Positions 52,037 through 62,788 are shown, numbered from the stretch's first letter. The stretch: 64,000 nt of DNA from Fructilactobacillus lindneri DSM 20690 = JCM 11027 (GCF_002907375.1 NZ_MIYK01000017.1:30045-94044); one strand, 5' to 3'. Notes: generated by a model not told the origin, from the sequence alone. A program made the numbers and translations.

Positions 52037-53437
52037 TTATTTTTCGTTCGTTTTATTAAGACGTTTTAACCCAATTCCAGTAAACCCACTCAAAATTGAA
52101 AATACTGGACAAAGCAAACTAAAGAAAACAAAGGGTAAATAATGAAGCGTAGGAACATTCAATGTATTGGCAACGAATACTCCAGCTACTCCCCAAGGAA
52201 CTAAATAATTAATGACTGCTCCCCCATCTTCTAAAGCTCGTCCTAAAGCTTCAGGTGCTAGCCCAGCCTTTTTAAAGTCCTTTTTAAAAGCTGTTCCAGG
52301 AAGAATAATAGAGAGATATTCTTCACCAATGAAGATGTTAACCCCGATAGCTGCTAATACGGTACTCAAGACCAGCATCCCATCAGATTTGATGTGGCTA
52401 GAAAAACGATCCATCACAGTATCAATCACTCCAAGGTTAATCAATAGCCCACCGAGCGCCAAAGCCATAATAATCAGCGTCATGGTACTAGTCATGGAAA
52501 TAATTCCCCCACGGTTTAAAAATTGATTTACTTCTGGACTAGCTGTTTTGATTGTAAAACCATTTTGCATTACGTCAGCTATTTTAACAAACGAATATGG
52601 ATTATGAGGTGTAACCAATGTCATCACGATTGTAACTAAGATATTAATAAACAACGTTGGAATAGTTGGAATTTTCGTCCACGCACATATTAATAAAAGA
52701 AGAACAGGAAATAACATCCAAAATGAAACTGTAAAATGACTAGTCAAAATGCCAGTAGTAGCAGTTATTTTAGCCAAATTAGCAGAATTATGACCTCCCC
52801 CAATCAAAGCAAATAAGATTAATGAAATGATAAAAGCAGGAGCTGTCGACCATAACATGTTTTTAATATGACCATATAAATCATCCCCTGCAATGGCAGA
52901 GGCAAGATTAGTCGTCGCTGATAATGGAGACATCTTATCACTAAAAACAGCCCCAGAAACCACAGCTCCAGCAATCATGGCTGGGTTAATTCCCATCGTG
53001 ATTCCAATCCCCATCGCTGCAATTCCAACAGTTGAAATAATGGTAAAAGCACTTCCGATAAAGAATCCAACAAAAGCACACATCAAAAATACCGAGGGTA
53101 AAAACCAGCGGACACTCAAAATATGAAATCCATAGACCATTAAAGTTGGAATGACACCCGACATAATCCAAACTCCAATTAAACAACCAATTAAAAGGAA
53201 AATAAAAAGCGGAATAATTCCGTTTTTGACTCCAATCACAAAGCTGTCATTGATATCATCCCAAGTAAAGCCACGCACTCGTCCCCATAGAATTAACAAT
53301 AAAATAATCGTCAAAATGGGAACTACGGGCGTAAGATGTAATCCAATAATTCCAATTCCCATAATCACTAACATAATTAGCAAAATTAAACACGCCTCCC
53401 AAAGACGCGGTTTAATCTTTTTTGGTTGCTCTTGCAT
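52037..53437 (-). CDS. nhaC: Na+/H+ antiporter NhaC family
   Basis: 466 residues, about twelve helices. NhaC traits: LTPVVPILTIILLLILWGR, GSAFTIISTVGIAAMGIGITMG (near 128-150, in part), SGAVFSDKMSPLSATTNLAS near 160-178, and FIGEEYLSIILPGTAF near 355. Exchanges Na+ or possibly malate/lactate with protons (the NhaC family includes MleN). No malolactic enzyme nearby, so cation homeostasis is the safer call. Confidence 0.85.
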   Translation of the reverse strand: MQEQPKKIKPRLWEACLILLIMLVIMGIGIIGLHLTPVVPILTIILLLILWGRVRGFTWDDINDSFVIGVKNGIIPLFIFLLIGCLIGVWIMSGVIPTLMVYGFHILSVRWFLPSVFLMCAFVGFFIGSAFTIISTVGIAAMGIGITMGINPAMIAGAVVSGAVFSDKMSPLSATTNLASAIAGDDLYGHIKNMLWSTAPAFIISLILFALIGGGHNSANLAKITATTGILTSHFTVSFWMLFPVLLLLICAWTKIPTIPTLFINILVTIVMTLVTPHNPYSFVKIADVMQNGFTIKTASPEVNQFLNRGGIISMTSTMTLIIMALALGGLLINLGVIDTVMDRFSSHIKSDGMLVLSTVLAAIGVNIFIGEEYLSIILPGTAFKKDFKKAGLAPEALGRALEDGGAVINYLVPWGVAGVFVANTLNVPTLHYLPFVFFSLLCPVFSILSGFTGIGLKRLNKTNEK

Positions 53438-53460
53438 TATTTATTCTCCTAAAATTAGAT

Positions 53461-53778
53461 TTATTCAGCGAGTTTTCGTTTCAAATAATGAGCTAGTTTT
53501 TCAACTGAATAGACTCCAGTAACCTTTTCAACACCTTTACCATTCTTAAACAGTACATAGCTTGGCAAACCCATTACTGAATACTTTTTAGCAATGTTTT
53601 GATGATGATCAACGTTGATTTTGGCAAATTTAACCTTACCTGCAAACTGCTTTTCCAATTTTTGCAAGATGGGTTCCATCATTTTACAAGGGCCGCACCA
53701 TGGTGCCCAAAAATCAACTAGCGTTATTGGGGCTTGAATTTCATCATCAAAATTAGTTTCATTTAGTTCGACTGACAT
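53461..53778 (-). CDS. trxA: Thioredoxin
   Basis: 105 residues. Active site WAPWCGPCKMMEP near 27-39, cis-Pro in MGLPSYVLF near 74, and GKGVEKVTGVYS. Reduces protein disulfides with thioredoxin reductase. ATG overlaps the terC-like gene by 20 bases; last gene of the GH73-TerC-Trx unit. Confidence 0.94.
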   Translation of the reverse strand: MSVELNETNFDDEIQAPITLVDFWAPWCGPCKMMEPILQKLEKQFAGKVKFAKINVDHHQNIAKKYSVMGLPSYVLFKNGKGVEKVTGVYSVEKLAHYLKRKLAE

Positions 53779-54523
53779 CTGAATCCCTTTTCTTTCGTAT
53801 AAAATGAATTACTATCGTCACAATAATTGCCAAAATAACAAAGACTCCAAACCAAGCAGCTGGAATTTCAATATCAATGATTGGAATTGACAATAATAAC
53901 TTAACTCCAATCATAAATACCAAGATATATGCCATTGTTTTTAATTCTGGAATCTTTTTCATGATTGACATAATAACTTCTGCAATCCCCCGCATAACTA
54001 TAATCCCTACCATTCCACCGATTAAAACTACTACTGGATTGGAAGAAACAGCTAACGAAGCTAAAACAGAATCAATTGAAAATAAAATATCCATAAATTC
54101 AATTTGAATCACGACCCACCAAAAAAATCCCGAGCTATTACGATTACCTTTGATGGTATGAGAAGTAGTCTTTTTTTTGCGTCCTAACTGAGGCACAAAA
54201 TATTTTACAGCTAAGTAGATCAGATAAATGGCTCCAACTACCTTAATTTCCCAAAAGTGAATTAAATATACTCCGGCTCCAATCACTAGAAAACGAAATA
54301 TATAAGCACCCCAAAGTCCATAAAATAACGATTCTTCCTGTTTCTTCTTAGTTGGAAGGACTTGCGTCTGGGTTGCTAAAACAATCGCGTTATCTACTGA
54401 CATCACACATTCTAATATCACTAACGAAAAAATGATTAACCAATCGTTGCCAGAAGTTAATACCGTGCTCCAATTATGCAAATCAAAAAACGGACCATAT
54501 AATTTTTCAATTATTGCAAACAA
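53759..54523 (-). CDS. TerC family membrane protein
   Basis: 254 residues from a TTG start (GGAG 8 bases upstream). Seven or more helices. Motifs: LVILECVMSVDNAIVLA near 30-46 and FMDILFSIDSVLASLAVS near 135-152, each with the acidic metal-site residues. Likely exports manganese or aids metal loading of secreted proteins. No yybP-ykoY riboswitch was recognised. Between a GH73 hydrolase gene and trxA, so an envelope or redox link is possible. Confidence 0.9.
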   Translation of the reverse strand: MFAIIEKLYGPFFDLHNWSTVLTSGNDWLIIFSLVILECVMSVDNAIVLATQTQVLPTKKKQEESLFYGLWGAYIFRFLVIGAGVYLIHFWEIKVVGAIYLIYLAVKYFVPQLGRKKKTTSHTIKGNRNSSGFFWWVVIQIEFMDILFSIDSVLASLAVSSNPVVVLIGGMVGIIVMRGIAEVIMSIMKKIPELKTMAYILVFMIGVKLLLSIPIIDIEIPAAWFGVFVILAIIVTIVIHFIRKKRDSDVSRTK

Positions 54524-54538
54524 ATAAAATTCTCCTTT

Positions 54539-55180
54539 TTAATTATTAATTGCCTGTTTATCATATTTTTGTAAATCATGTGTTTTGATAACCTTAATCA
54601 GTTTATCCGCATAGTCGGGATCAGTTGCATAAGTATTTTTTTGCAATAACTCGGCTTCTTCTCGGTAACTGGTAATGTTGTCTTTCTTTAAAAACTTATC
54701 GAATAATGCCTGATTATGATCTTCTATTGCTGCTTGCAAGTCTGGATACTTTCTGAATTGACAAACTTGAGTTACATGCTTATGGTTAATGTATTCACCA
54801 GTTTCATAAGAAATCGAGGCTCCTTGATACGTTCCTTTAATTCCAAATGGATTTTTAGCTTTTTGATATAATTTGGATTTACCCCAGTTTGATTCCAAAA
54901 TAGCCTGAGCAATTACAATACTAGGTAAAACTTGATGATTTTTCTTGTATTGTTCAATTGATGGCGTAGCAACTTGTTTGATAAACTTATTATGTTGCTT
55001 GATTGTAGGGTTATTTTCTTCATTGAATTTCTTTTCGTTCTTAATTAGTGTTTGTTCATTCATATATTTTCGTACTTTATAGGTTCCAAATAAAAGCAAA
55101 ATGAATCCAGCTACAATTAAAAACGCAATTATCGGATACCAAATACTTTTTCCGTCGTTTCGCTTATTTTTATTTTTCAT
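54539..55180 (-). CDS. Membrane-anchored glucosaminidase-domain peptidoglycan hydrolase (GH73)
   Basis: 213 residues. One N-terminal membrane anchor (about 15-35), then a GH73 domain: LPSIVIAQAILESNWGKSKL near 85-104 with the catalytic Glu, NPFGIKGTYQG near 110, and the YATDPDYADKLIKVI end. Cleaves N-acetylglucosaminyl bonds of peptidoglycan. GGAG 10 bases before ATG. First gene of a three-gene unit with terC-like and trxA. Confidence 0.9.
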   Translation of the reverse strand: MKNKNKRNDGKSIWYPIIAFLIVAGFILLLFGTYKVRKYMNEQTLIKNEKKFNEENNPTIKQHNKFIKQVATPSIEQYKKNHQVLPSIVIAQAILESNWGKSKLYQKAKNPFGIKGTYQGASISYETGEYINHKHVTQVCQFRKYPDLQAAIEDHNQALFDKFLKKDNITSYREEAELLQKNTYATDPDYADKLIKVIKTHDLQKYDKQAINN

Positions 55181-55342
55181 ATGAGATACACTCCTTTGTA
55201 TTTTCCATTATAACCTACTCGCTCAAATTTTAATTCAAGTAATTTTAACACTAATAACTATTTAATAAATTTTAATAATTTAACTAACATTTTACGTATT
55301 TAAGAATATAATTAAATTTATTGTCAAAAGGGGGCAATCAAA

Positions 55343-56266
55343 TTGATTAAAACAAAAAAAATTAACCAAAATATTAACTGGGTGCAAGTATCTGATTGTC
55401 TGCCAGTTGAAAAGAAAATTTTAAAAGAAGATTACCATTTAACTACTGAGATGCTTTATTATGCACTTGATCATCACGAACGTCCACGGATGGAATACTA
55501 TGATGATGAACAGTTACTATTGATAATTTTTGATGTAGCAGAGCCGACTAGGTTTAATGGTGATATTTCATCTGAACCAATCGGTATCATGATGCGAGGC
55601 ACAACTTTATTCACATTTACAGCTGATCAAACTAATTTTGTTAATGCGTTGATTCAATCAATAGTTGACAAACTACCAAAAATACAACGGGATAATCTCA
55701 CTCCTTTAGATGTCGTTTTCAAGACGCTGTATCAACTTGCTATTCAGTTTTTTGATTATATTAATAATATCAACAGTATTAGAACTAAAATCCAAAGAAA
55801 TCCTGAAGGTAGTACTAACAAAAAATCAATTAATCAATTACTTAATTTGCAAACTAATTTGGTTTACTTTTTAACCTCGCTGTCTGCTAATAACGATATG
55901 CTTACTATGTTGAAACGAAAGCTTGGTAAAAGCTTTTCTGATGAAGATAATGACATTTTAGAAGATATCATTGTTGAAATCCAACAGGGACTCTCAATGG
56001 CAGAGATGGCAGATCAAGCAGCTCAACAAGTAGCAAGTGCATACTCTAATTTGTTGGACAATAATCTAAATACCACTATGAAATTTTTGACGGTATTTTC
56101 CATCGTCTTAACCGTCCCCAATATTGTGTTTGGATTTTATGGCGAAAATGTTAATCTTCCCTACATGAATCATCCATTTGCCTGGCAGATTACACTAGTA
56201 ATTTCTGTCATTCTCATTGCCATCATCTTATTAATTCTCCGTTTGAGCGATTTTTTCAACCGTTAA
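55343..56266 (+). CDS. CorA-family magnesium/cobalt transporter
   Basis: 307 residues from a TTG start with GGGGG upstream. Large cytoplasmic N-terminal region (1-~240) and two C-terminal helices (about 247-266 and 280-302). The pore motif after the first helix is YGENV instead of the usual YGMNV. The PYMNHPFAW loop follows. Forms a pentameric divalent-cation channel. Glu in place of Met changes the pore entry and may alter selectivity. Confidence 0.88.
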   Translation: MIKTKKINQNINWVQVSDCLPVEKKILKEDYHLTTEMLYYALDHHERPRMEYYDDEQLLLIIFDVAEPTRFNGDISSEPIGIMMRGTTLFTFTADQTNFVNALIQSIVDKLPKIQRDNLTPLDVVFKTLYQLAIQFFDYINNINSIRTKIQRNPEGSTNKKSINQLLNLQTNLVYFLTSLSANNDMLTMLKRKLGKSFSDEDNDILEDIIVEIQQGLSMAEMADQAAQQVASAYSNLLDNNLNTTMKFLTVFSIVLTVPNIVFGFYGENVNLPYMNHPFAWQITLVISVILIAIILLILRLSDFFNR

Positions 56267-56302
56267 AATTAAAAATTTAAATCCTAAAGGAATTACTATT
56301 TA

Positions 56303-58894
56303 ATGAAGAAACCCTTCCGCTTTCTGTACGAAAAAAGTGTCATTCCATTCTTCATCTGGACATTAACTACCATTTGTGCGCTATTATTTTTGCCAAATCT
56401 TACTCATTTAGTTGAAACTCAAAATATCCCATTTAATTTACCTGCTAAACAAGTAAAAATTAACTGGGGAAATCATTTAGACCACGCAAGGCCATTAACC
56501 GTGGTTTATTCAAACCATAATCATCGATTATCGCAACACAATAATAAGCAGATTGATAGCATTGAAAGAAAGATTCAAGAACACAAACAAGAACTTGGAA
56601 TTTTAAAGTTGGTTTCTACTAAAACTTCACCTTATTCGCATCATGTCTTTTCTTCTTCCGATAAAAAAGTACTCTTACTAGAACTTTGGGTACCAAAAAA
56701 TAAGTTACAGCATCCTAATTTTATTAACAAAATACAACACCAATGTAATATTAATGGATTAGAAACTCATATAACCAGTCCTGAACTGATTAATCATTCC
56801 ATCGCTGAAAATACTATTCAAAAATCAAAAGTAGCCGTTTTGACTACTTTTTGTTTTGCCTTAATTTTCTTTTTAATCGTATTTAAATCAATTTTGTTAC
56901 CTATTTTAAGTATAATTCCGTTAGGAATTTCCTATATAGTCTCATTAAGCATCATCGCTAACCTTAGTCAGCGACAAATCATTCCCTTTTCAGCAAATAT
57001 TCCTTTATTAGTGGCATTAACCGTCCTGTTGTTAGGAACTGTAACTACTTTTTTAATCTATCATCGTTTAACCGTCTCACTTACAAATAATCTAGGAAGA
57101 AAAAAGCGAAGAAAATATGCCCTTGCTGCCTTAATAATACCTTTAATTCTCATAGTTTCAGTGATCAGTTTAGCTTTTCTATCTTTTCATTGGTTTGATT
57201 TCTTGCCAATTAAAGCATTAAGCAACTTAATCATTCCAATATTGATAACTACAATTGCTACCATTAGTCTTAATTCTATATTTATCAAAATATTTCAAAC
57301 CAAGCTATTTTGGCCGGGAAAGCCGCAGAATAAAATTTTCACTGGGCCTATTTGGCAAAGATTAGTCAAATTTTCACTATGGCAACCACTAGCTGGGATA
57401 ATATTATTAAGTTTAATTTCATTCCCTTTGCTAACTAAATCTCATTTCAAGTTTAATTTTTCTAACTATCAAATAGCAGAAAAGAAATTAATCCAAGGAC
57501 AAAGAATCATCCAATCTCATTTTAATTTTGGCAAATCCACTCCAGTTACAATTTACTTAAAAAATAATCACAAACTTACTAATGAACATGATTTGGCGGT
57601 TATTGATCATTTAACTACTAAATTGCAAACCATGAAAAACGTTGCATCAGTTCAGTCGGTAACTCAACCCGGTGGTACCAAAGTTAAAAAATATTATCTG
57701 CAGTCTCAACTTGCTAAATTCAGCCACTCACTAAACCGCTCTAATCAAGAACTTAAGTTAGTGCGACAATCATTACACAAAATAAACCAAGCTGAACTGA
57801 ATAAAAATACAATTAATTCGCAACAAAATGAACTCACCCAATTAAGTCAATCAATTAATGCCACGTTACAACTCAGTCAGCAAGAATCACTAACTACCGA
57901 TGATGCAAATCAGATTAATTTTTTAGCAGTTAATTTAGGACGTTTAAATCAATTAAATCAAAATGGGGCAACCGTTAGCGACCAATTCACTCAATATACC
58001 CAAACTCTAAAAGCATTAAATGATAATTTACAAACTATCAGTGAAAAACTTTGACTTGAACGTCATCAAAATAAAAAAGACTTAACTGATTTAAACAAAC
58101 TAAGTCATGCTAAAAGCATCCAGAACCTTATTTTTATTAACCATGATAATTTAGAAGATACTGATTTTGTCCAAAATTGTTACAACTTTAATAGTCAGGA
58201 TCAAAAAGCAACTAAATTAATCATAAATTTTGATGATTTTTCCGAGAGTAAACGTATTCCAAAAGAAATAAATAAATTACAGCAATTAGTGTCCAATGAA
58301 TTACAAGGAACATCTTTAAAGCGGTCTGTAGTTAGTTATGCTGGAGTACCAGTCCAAAGCAGTAGGTTACAATTAGATTTTAAGTCCATCATACCTGCCT
58401 TAAGCTTATTCTTACTAGTTTTGCTAAGCGGAATAATGCTAATTTCACAATCAATTCTTCAACCAGTGTATTGGATTAGCTGTTTGTTATTATCAAGTTT
58501 TATTGGAACAAATTTCACTACTTTAATCACCAAACAATCATTTGAATGGAGTAGCACGTTGATTTTAATATCCATACTTGGTCTATACGGTGGGATAGAA
58601 CTTTTATTGTTAGCTTTTTCTTTTCGCTCCTGGAATAACGATTCATTAACTTGGTTAAAAACTAGTCTTCAAAGTTTTAGCAAGCTAAATTCCCTAATTC
58701 TGTTAGCCTTTATCATAATTATCAGCTCATGCAGTTTATGTGATTTACCATCGTTACCTTTAGTAGCCGTTACAGTCGTTGTCACTTTATTATTCTTTAA
58801 TTTGTTACTGCCTATTATCTTGGCAACTACCATCAAGTTAACTAACGTTATCAACCATAAACAAAAATCAACTGATAAAAAAGAATTAATCTAA
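56303..58894 (+). pseudogene. MMPL/RND-family exporter interrupted by an in-frame TGA
   Basis: One frame runs the whole length (864 codons) except for TGA at 58052-58054. The first part (583 residues) has the N-terminal helix, external domain and first six-helix block; the part after the stop continues LERHQNKKDLTDL and holds the second helix block (about 58380-58860). Since the frame is intact on both sides this is a point mutation (e.g. from CGA) or a sequencing error. A restart at GTG 58289 is possible but weak. If inactive, loss of an export function (lipid or antimicrobial peptide) follows. TGA is followed by C, a leaky context. Confidence 0.75.
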
Positions 58895-58924
58895 AAAAAC
58901 ATCTCTTTGCTGAGATGTTTTTTT
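58893..58924. terminator. Bidirectional terminator
   Basis: AAACATCTC/GAGATGTTT stem, loop TTTGCT, A and T runs outside. Confidence 0.85.
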
Positions 58925-58925
58925 A

Positions 58926-59360
58926 TTAAATTTCAGCAACTTGGTAAACTACCTGTCCAGCATCGTCTAAGTATCCATATAATCGCTTTTTATGCTCTTT
59001 ATCAAAGTATCCCATATCAATCATATTTTTCCCATTTCGATTAACTAAACCATGATGCATTTTCAAAACAAAAGCATGCGTTGCTTCAACATCATTTAAA
59101 TGTTGCTGTGCTTTCTCAACTGAAGTACTTAAAGAAAAATTATCGTCTAAATAAAACTTAATCAATTTAACCATCATAAAGTTTTTATGATTAAAAACTC
59201 GGGAAGCCATTTTTTCATTTCGTTCGCTGTGAATATATCCCTTTTGTTCCCAATAACGCAGTTGTCTTGGAGATACGCCAGTCATCTTGCTAACTTCTCC
59301 AATACGAAAGATGTAATTTTTTTCGTTGCATGATTTGATAAAACGACGATTATCTTTCAA
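58926..59360 (-). CDS. MerR-family transcriptional regulator
   Basis: 144 residues from a TTG with GGAGG 8 bases upstream. N-terminal winged helix FRIGEVSKMTGVSPRQLRYWEQKGYI near 18-43, then RVFNHKNFMMVKLIKFYLDD. C-terminal region has no Cys-rich metal site, so it senses something else. It lies next to, and convergent with, the MMPL gene and might have controlled it. Confidence 0.87.
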   Translation of the reverse strand: MKDNRRFIKSCNEKNYIFRIGEVSKMTGVSPRQLRYWEQKGYIHSERNEKMASRVFNHKNFMMVKLIKFYLDDNFSLSTSVEKAQQHLNDVEATHAFVLKMHHGLVNRNGKNMIDMGYFDKEHKKRLYGYLDDAGQVVYQVAEI

Positions 59361-59380
59361 CTGACATACCTCCTTATTGG

Positions 59381-60040
59381 TTATTTATTATATTCAATAA
59401 CTTTAATTTGCTTATCATCCACACTCATTTTAGTAATGCTACCATTTGCTGGACGTTTGCTTAGGTCGAATTCACCAGGAGCTGAAAAACGTTCGACTAA
59501 ACTCAACAATGTATTCCCATGACTAACTAACAAAACATTATCGCCGTCTTCAATATTGGGATTATTTGTAATTAAATCAAGACCTTGATCCAATCGTTTC
59601 CAATATTCTTCGGCATTTTCTGCCATATGAAAAGGATCTGCTGCCTTCATAAAATCTTTAGCTTTATTCATATCATATTTTTTAATGATGTCTTTGAAAG
59701 TTGGAACACCATGAGGAGCTCCAGCTTCATACAAGGCTTCATCCATATTTAAGCCTTCAAAATAACCATAAAATTGTTCGCGGAAAAAAGGCGAAACAAT
59801 CGGAGTTCTAGAATTAAAAGTTTTATTTTGATCAAAAATAATGGAAATAGTTTTTTGAGCTCGACTCGTATCACTACAATACGAAGCTTTAAAATCAATA
59901 TCTGCTAACCGTTTACCGGTTTTTCGTGCCCCATCTAGTCCTGCTTGAGTTAAGGGTGAATTACTCCAACCCTGTAACTTATTAAAAATATTAAAATAAG
60001 TCTGTCCATGACGAACTACATATAATGTAAATTTTGCCAT
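59381..60040 (-). CDS. Histidine phosphatase family protein (phosphoglycerate-mutase-like)
   Basis: 219 residues. Catalytic RHGQTYFN near 10, Arg in CSDTSRAQKT near 58, second His in LLVSHGNTLLSL near 170. Longer than small GpmB proteins owing to a helical insert (about 85-140). Acts on phosphorylated small molecules; substrate unknown. Directly downstream of the LtaS promoter region, divergent. Confidence 0.88.
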   Translation of the reverse strand: MAKFTLYVVRHGQTYFNIFNKLQGWSNSPLTQAGLDGARKTGKRLADIDFKASYCSDTSRAQKTISIIFDQNKTFNSRTPIVSPFFREQFYGYFEGLNMDEALYEAGAPHGVPTFKDIIKKYDMNKAKDFMKAADPFHMAENAEEYWKRLDQGLDLITNNPNIEDGDNVLLVSHGNTLLSLVERFSAPGEFDLSKRPANGSITKMSVDDKQIKVIEYNK

Positions 60041-60186
60041 TCATCTCATCCCGCTTTCTAGTATATAAATTATAACACGTCCCATCATTACAATTCATTC
60101 TTATACTTTACTTAGTTTTTTTAATCGTTAAAATCTGCTATGATGTAGATTATGTATTACGTATTTTAATGAGGGGAAACAGGCCT

Positions 60187-62325
60187 TTGAATTTTATAAA
60201 AAAAACGTTAGCCAAAGTCAATACTAGGATTGGTTTTTTCATTTTACTAATCATTTTATTTTGGTTAAAAACCATTTATGCATATTTTACTGATTTTTCA
60301 TTAGGAGTAGAGGGATTATTACAATTCCTACTCTTAATCGCAAATCCAATTGCAACAACTGTTTTAATGCTAGGACTAGCCTTTTACCTAAAACCAGCTA
60401 AATTATTTTATCCAGCAATTATCTTATTGGATATTTTAGATACTGTTTTATTATATCTAAATGTAATATATTTTCGTGAATTTACTGATTTTATGACTGT
60501 TTCAACCATGACCGGTTATTCAAAAGTTGATCAGGGGCTCAGTGGAAGTTCAATTGCTTTAACATCGCCCCATGATGTTTTTTATTGTCTTGATATCGTC
60601 GTAATAATTTTATTATTACTGTTTAGAGTTATTAAAATCGATAAACATCAATTAGGTGCTAAGGTAGCATTTGCTATTTTTTCAATTGGTTCTTTGTTAC
60701 TAACTTTAAATGTTGCTATTGCCGACATGGATCGTCCTCAACTAATAACACGAACCTTTGATCGAAGCTACATTGTTAAATATCTTGGACTAGATTTTTT
60801 TACAGTTTATGATGGAATTCAAACGCATCAATCAAATGAAATGCGTTCTAATGCAACTAAATCTGAAGTTTATAAAGTTAAAGATTTCACTGATAAACAC
60901 TATGCCCCAGCTAATCCACAAATGTATGGATCGTTAAAGGGTAAAAATGTCATCATTTTACATTTAGAAAGTTTCCAACAATTCTTAATCAATAAAAAGA
61001 TAAATGGTAAGGAAGTTACACCATTTATCAATAAAATATACAACAGTAAGCATACTTACTCATTTGATAACTTTTTCCATCAAGTAGGACAAGGAAAAAC
61101 GTCGGATGCTGAAAATATGCTTGAAACTAGTACCTATGGATTGCCACAAGGTTCATTGTTTGCACAATTAGGTAGCGATAATACCTTCCAAGGTGCTCCA
61201 GCTATTATGGATCAAAAGGGTTACAGTACAGCTGTTTTTCATGGAAATGTAGCTAGTTTTTGGAATCGAAATAACACTTATAAAAACCTTGGCTATCAAT
61301 ATTTCTTTGATGCGAGTTATTATGATACATCCGGTGACAAAGCAACCGGATATGGACTAAAAGATAAATTATTATTTGATGATTCAACTAAATATCTGCA
61401 ACACCTACAACAACCGTTTTATGCTAAGTATATTACCGTTACTAATCATTTCCCTTACGATCTAGATTCAGAAGATAGTAAGGACAATAAGATTAAAGTT
61501 CCAGATACGGATGATGATGCCGTTAACAATTACTTCACCACTGCTCATTACTTAGATCAGTCAGTAAAAGAGTTCTATGATTATCTTAACAAAACTGGAT
61601 TGGCTAAAAACACCGTTGTAATGTTATATGGCGATCATTATGGAATTTCTAATTCGGAAAATTCTAGTTTAGCTCCCCTAATTGGTAAAAATAGTGACGA
61701 CTGGAACGGATATGATAATGCACAATTGCAAAGGGTTCCTTTGATGTTCAATTCCCCTGCAATTAATAATGGTTATGTTGACCATACTTATGGTGGAGAA
61801 ATTGATGTTCTTCCAACATTAATGCACTTATTAGGTATGAATTCCAAAAAATATATTCAGTTTGGAACTGACTTATTCTCTTCAAAACATGATCAAGTTG
61901 TGGCATTTCGTAATCGTGATTGGGTTTCTCCTAAATATACATCTATTAGTGGAACCATTTACGATACTAAAACTGGCAAAATAATTCATCCGAATGCTAA
62001 ATTAAGTAAAAAAATCGAAAAGATGCAACGCAAAGTTAATACAGAAATAAGTCTTTCTGATATTTTAAACCAGCAAAACTTACTACGTTTTTATCATCCT
62101 AAAGGATTTAAGACCGTCAATCCTTCTGATTATAATTATTCTAATGGCTTAAGTCGTGAAGAAAAAATTGAAAAACAATTAGGCGATAAATCAACCAGTT
62201 TATTTGATGAAAATGGACATAAAAACACTGAAAAATTATATAAAACCGATGCTCCAGAAGCTACTAAACCTAAAAGTAAAACTAATCGAATTCAGATTAC
62301 CAATCCAGATTCTAATAAAGAATAA
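60187..62325 (+). CDS. ltaS: Lipoteichoic acid synthase LtaS
   Basis: 712 residues from a TTG at 60187 (GAGGGG at 9 bases); an ATG six codons before overlaps the ribosome site. Five N-terminal membrane helices (residues ~10-175), then an external sulfatase-like domain with the catalytic Thr305 in GQGKTSDAENM, ETSTYGLPQGSLF, LYGDHYGIS near 485, and the zinc/Mn site at HTYGGEIDVLPTLMHLLG. Polymerises glycerol phosphate onto a glycolipid anchor. The C-terminal ~80 residues are polar, ending in Lys/Ser-rich sequence. Confidence 0.94.
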   Translation: MNFIKKTLAKVNTRIGFFILLIILFWLKTIYAYFTDFSLGVEGLLQFLLLIANPIATTVLMLGLAFYLKPAKLFYPAIILLDILDTVLLYLNVIYFREFTDFMTVSTMTGYSKVDQGLSGSSIALTSPHDVFYCLDIVVIILLLLFRVIKIDKHQLGAKVAFAIFSIGSLLLTLNVAIADMDRPQLITRTFDRSYIVKYLGLDFFTVYDGIQTHQSNEMRSNATKSEVYKVKDFTDKHYAPANPQMYGSLKGKNVIILHLESFQQFLINKKINGKEVTPFINKIYNSKHTYSFDNFFHQVGQGKTSDAENMLETSTYGLPQGSLFAQLGSDNTFQGAPAIMDQKGYSTAVFHGNVASFWNRNNTYKNLGYQYFFDASYYDTSGDKATGYGLKDKLLFDDSTKYLQHLQQPFYAKYITVTNHFPYDLDSEDSKDNKIKVPDTDDDAVNNYFTTAHYLDQSVKEFYDYLNKTGLAKNTVVMLYGDHYGISNSENSSLAPLIGKNSDDWNGYDNAQLQRVPLMFNSPAINNGYVDHTYGGEIDVLPTLMHLLGMNSKKYIQFGTDLFSSKHDQVVAFRNRDWVSPKYTSISGTIYDTKTGKIIHPNAKLSKKIEKMQRKVNTEISLSDILNQQNLLRFYHPKGFKTVNPSDYNYSNGLSREEKIEKQLGDKSTSLFDENGHKNTEKLYKTDAPEATKPKSKTNRIQITNPDSNKE

Positions 62326-62406
62326 TATTAAGGCTTCTTGATTTATATGATTGTCTTGCTATGCTAAAATAATAATAATTAATTAGATAAATAGGAGGAG
62401 ATATTT

Positions 62407-62679
62407 ATGAAGAATTTATTATTAGGTCTTAGTCTTGGCGCTAACGTTGTTTTAGGATACTTAGTATTACGCGACTACGTTGAAGTTGATTTTGAAGATC
62501 TTGATCAAGAAGCTTCTAACTTAGGTGATCAAGTTGAAGGTAAAGCCAAACAAGTAAAAGGTGCTTTAACTGGAAATACTTCTGACAAATTAAAAGGCGA
62601 CTTTCAAAGCGGTAAAGGTGAATTAAAAGAAAAAGCCGACAACGTTAAAGACGAAATCAAAAACAAATTAGATGATTAA
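62407..62679 (+). CDS. CsbD-like stress protein with membrane anchor
   Basis: 90 residues. N-terminal membrane helix (NLLLGLSLGANVVLGYLVL), then a CsbD/YjbJ-type amphipathic repeat: GDQVEGKAKQVKGALTGN, GKGELKEKADNVKDEIK. Such proteins rise in general stress; function unclear. AGGAGGAG site. Own strong terminator. Confidence 0.8.
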   Translation: MKNLLLGLSLGANVVLGYLVLRDYVEVDFEDLDQEASNLGDQVEGKAKQVKGALTGNTSDKLKGDFQSGKGELKEKADNVKDEIKNKLDD

Positions 62680-62681
62680 CT

Positions 62682-62727
62682 AAAAAACGATTATTAGAGA
62701 TCTACATCTCTGATAATCGTTTTTTTA
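62682..62727 (+). terminator. Rho-independent terminator
   Basis: AACGATTATTAGAGA/TCTCTGATAATCGTT stem with T7. Confidence 0.9.
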
Positions 62728-62788
62728 TAAAAGTTTGAAAATTAAACTGATTTTACAATTAAAGACACAAAAATAATCTATATTTTTT

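Noticed and set aside
54524..54538. yybP-ykoY manganese riboswitch before the TerC-like gene
   Set aside because: The gap to the upstream gene is only 15 bases; no room for the element.
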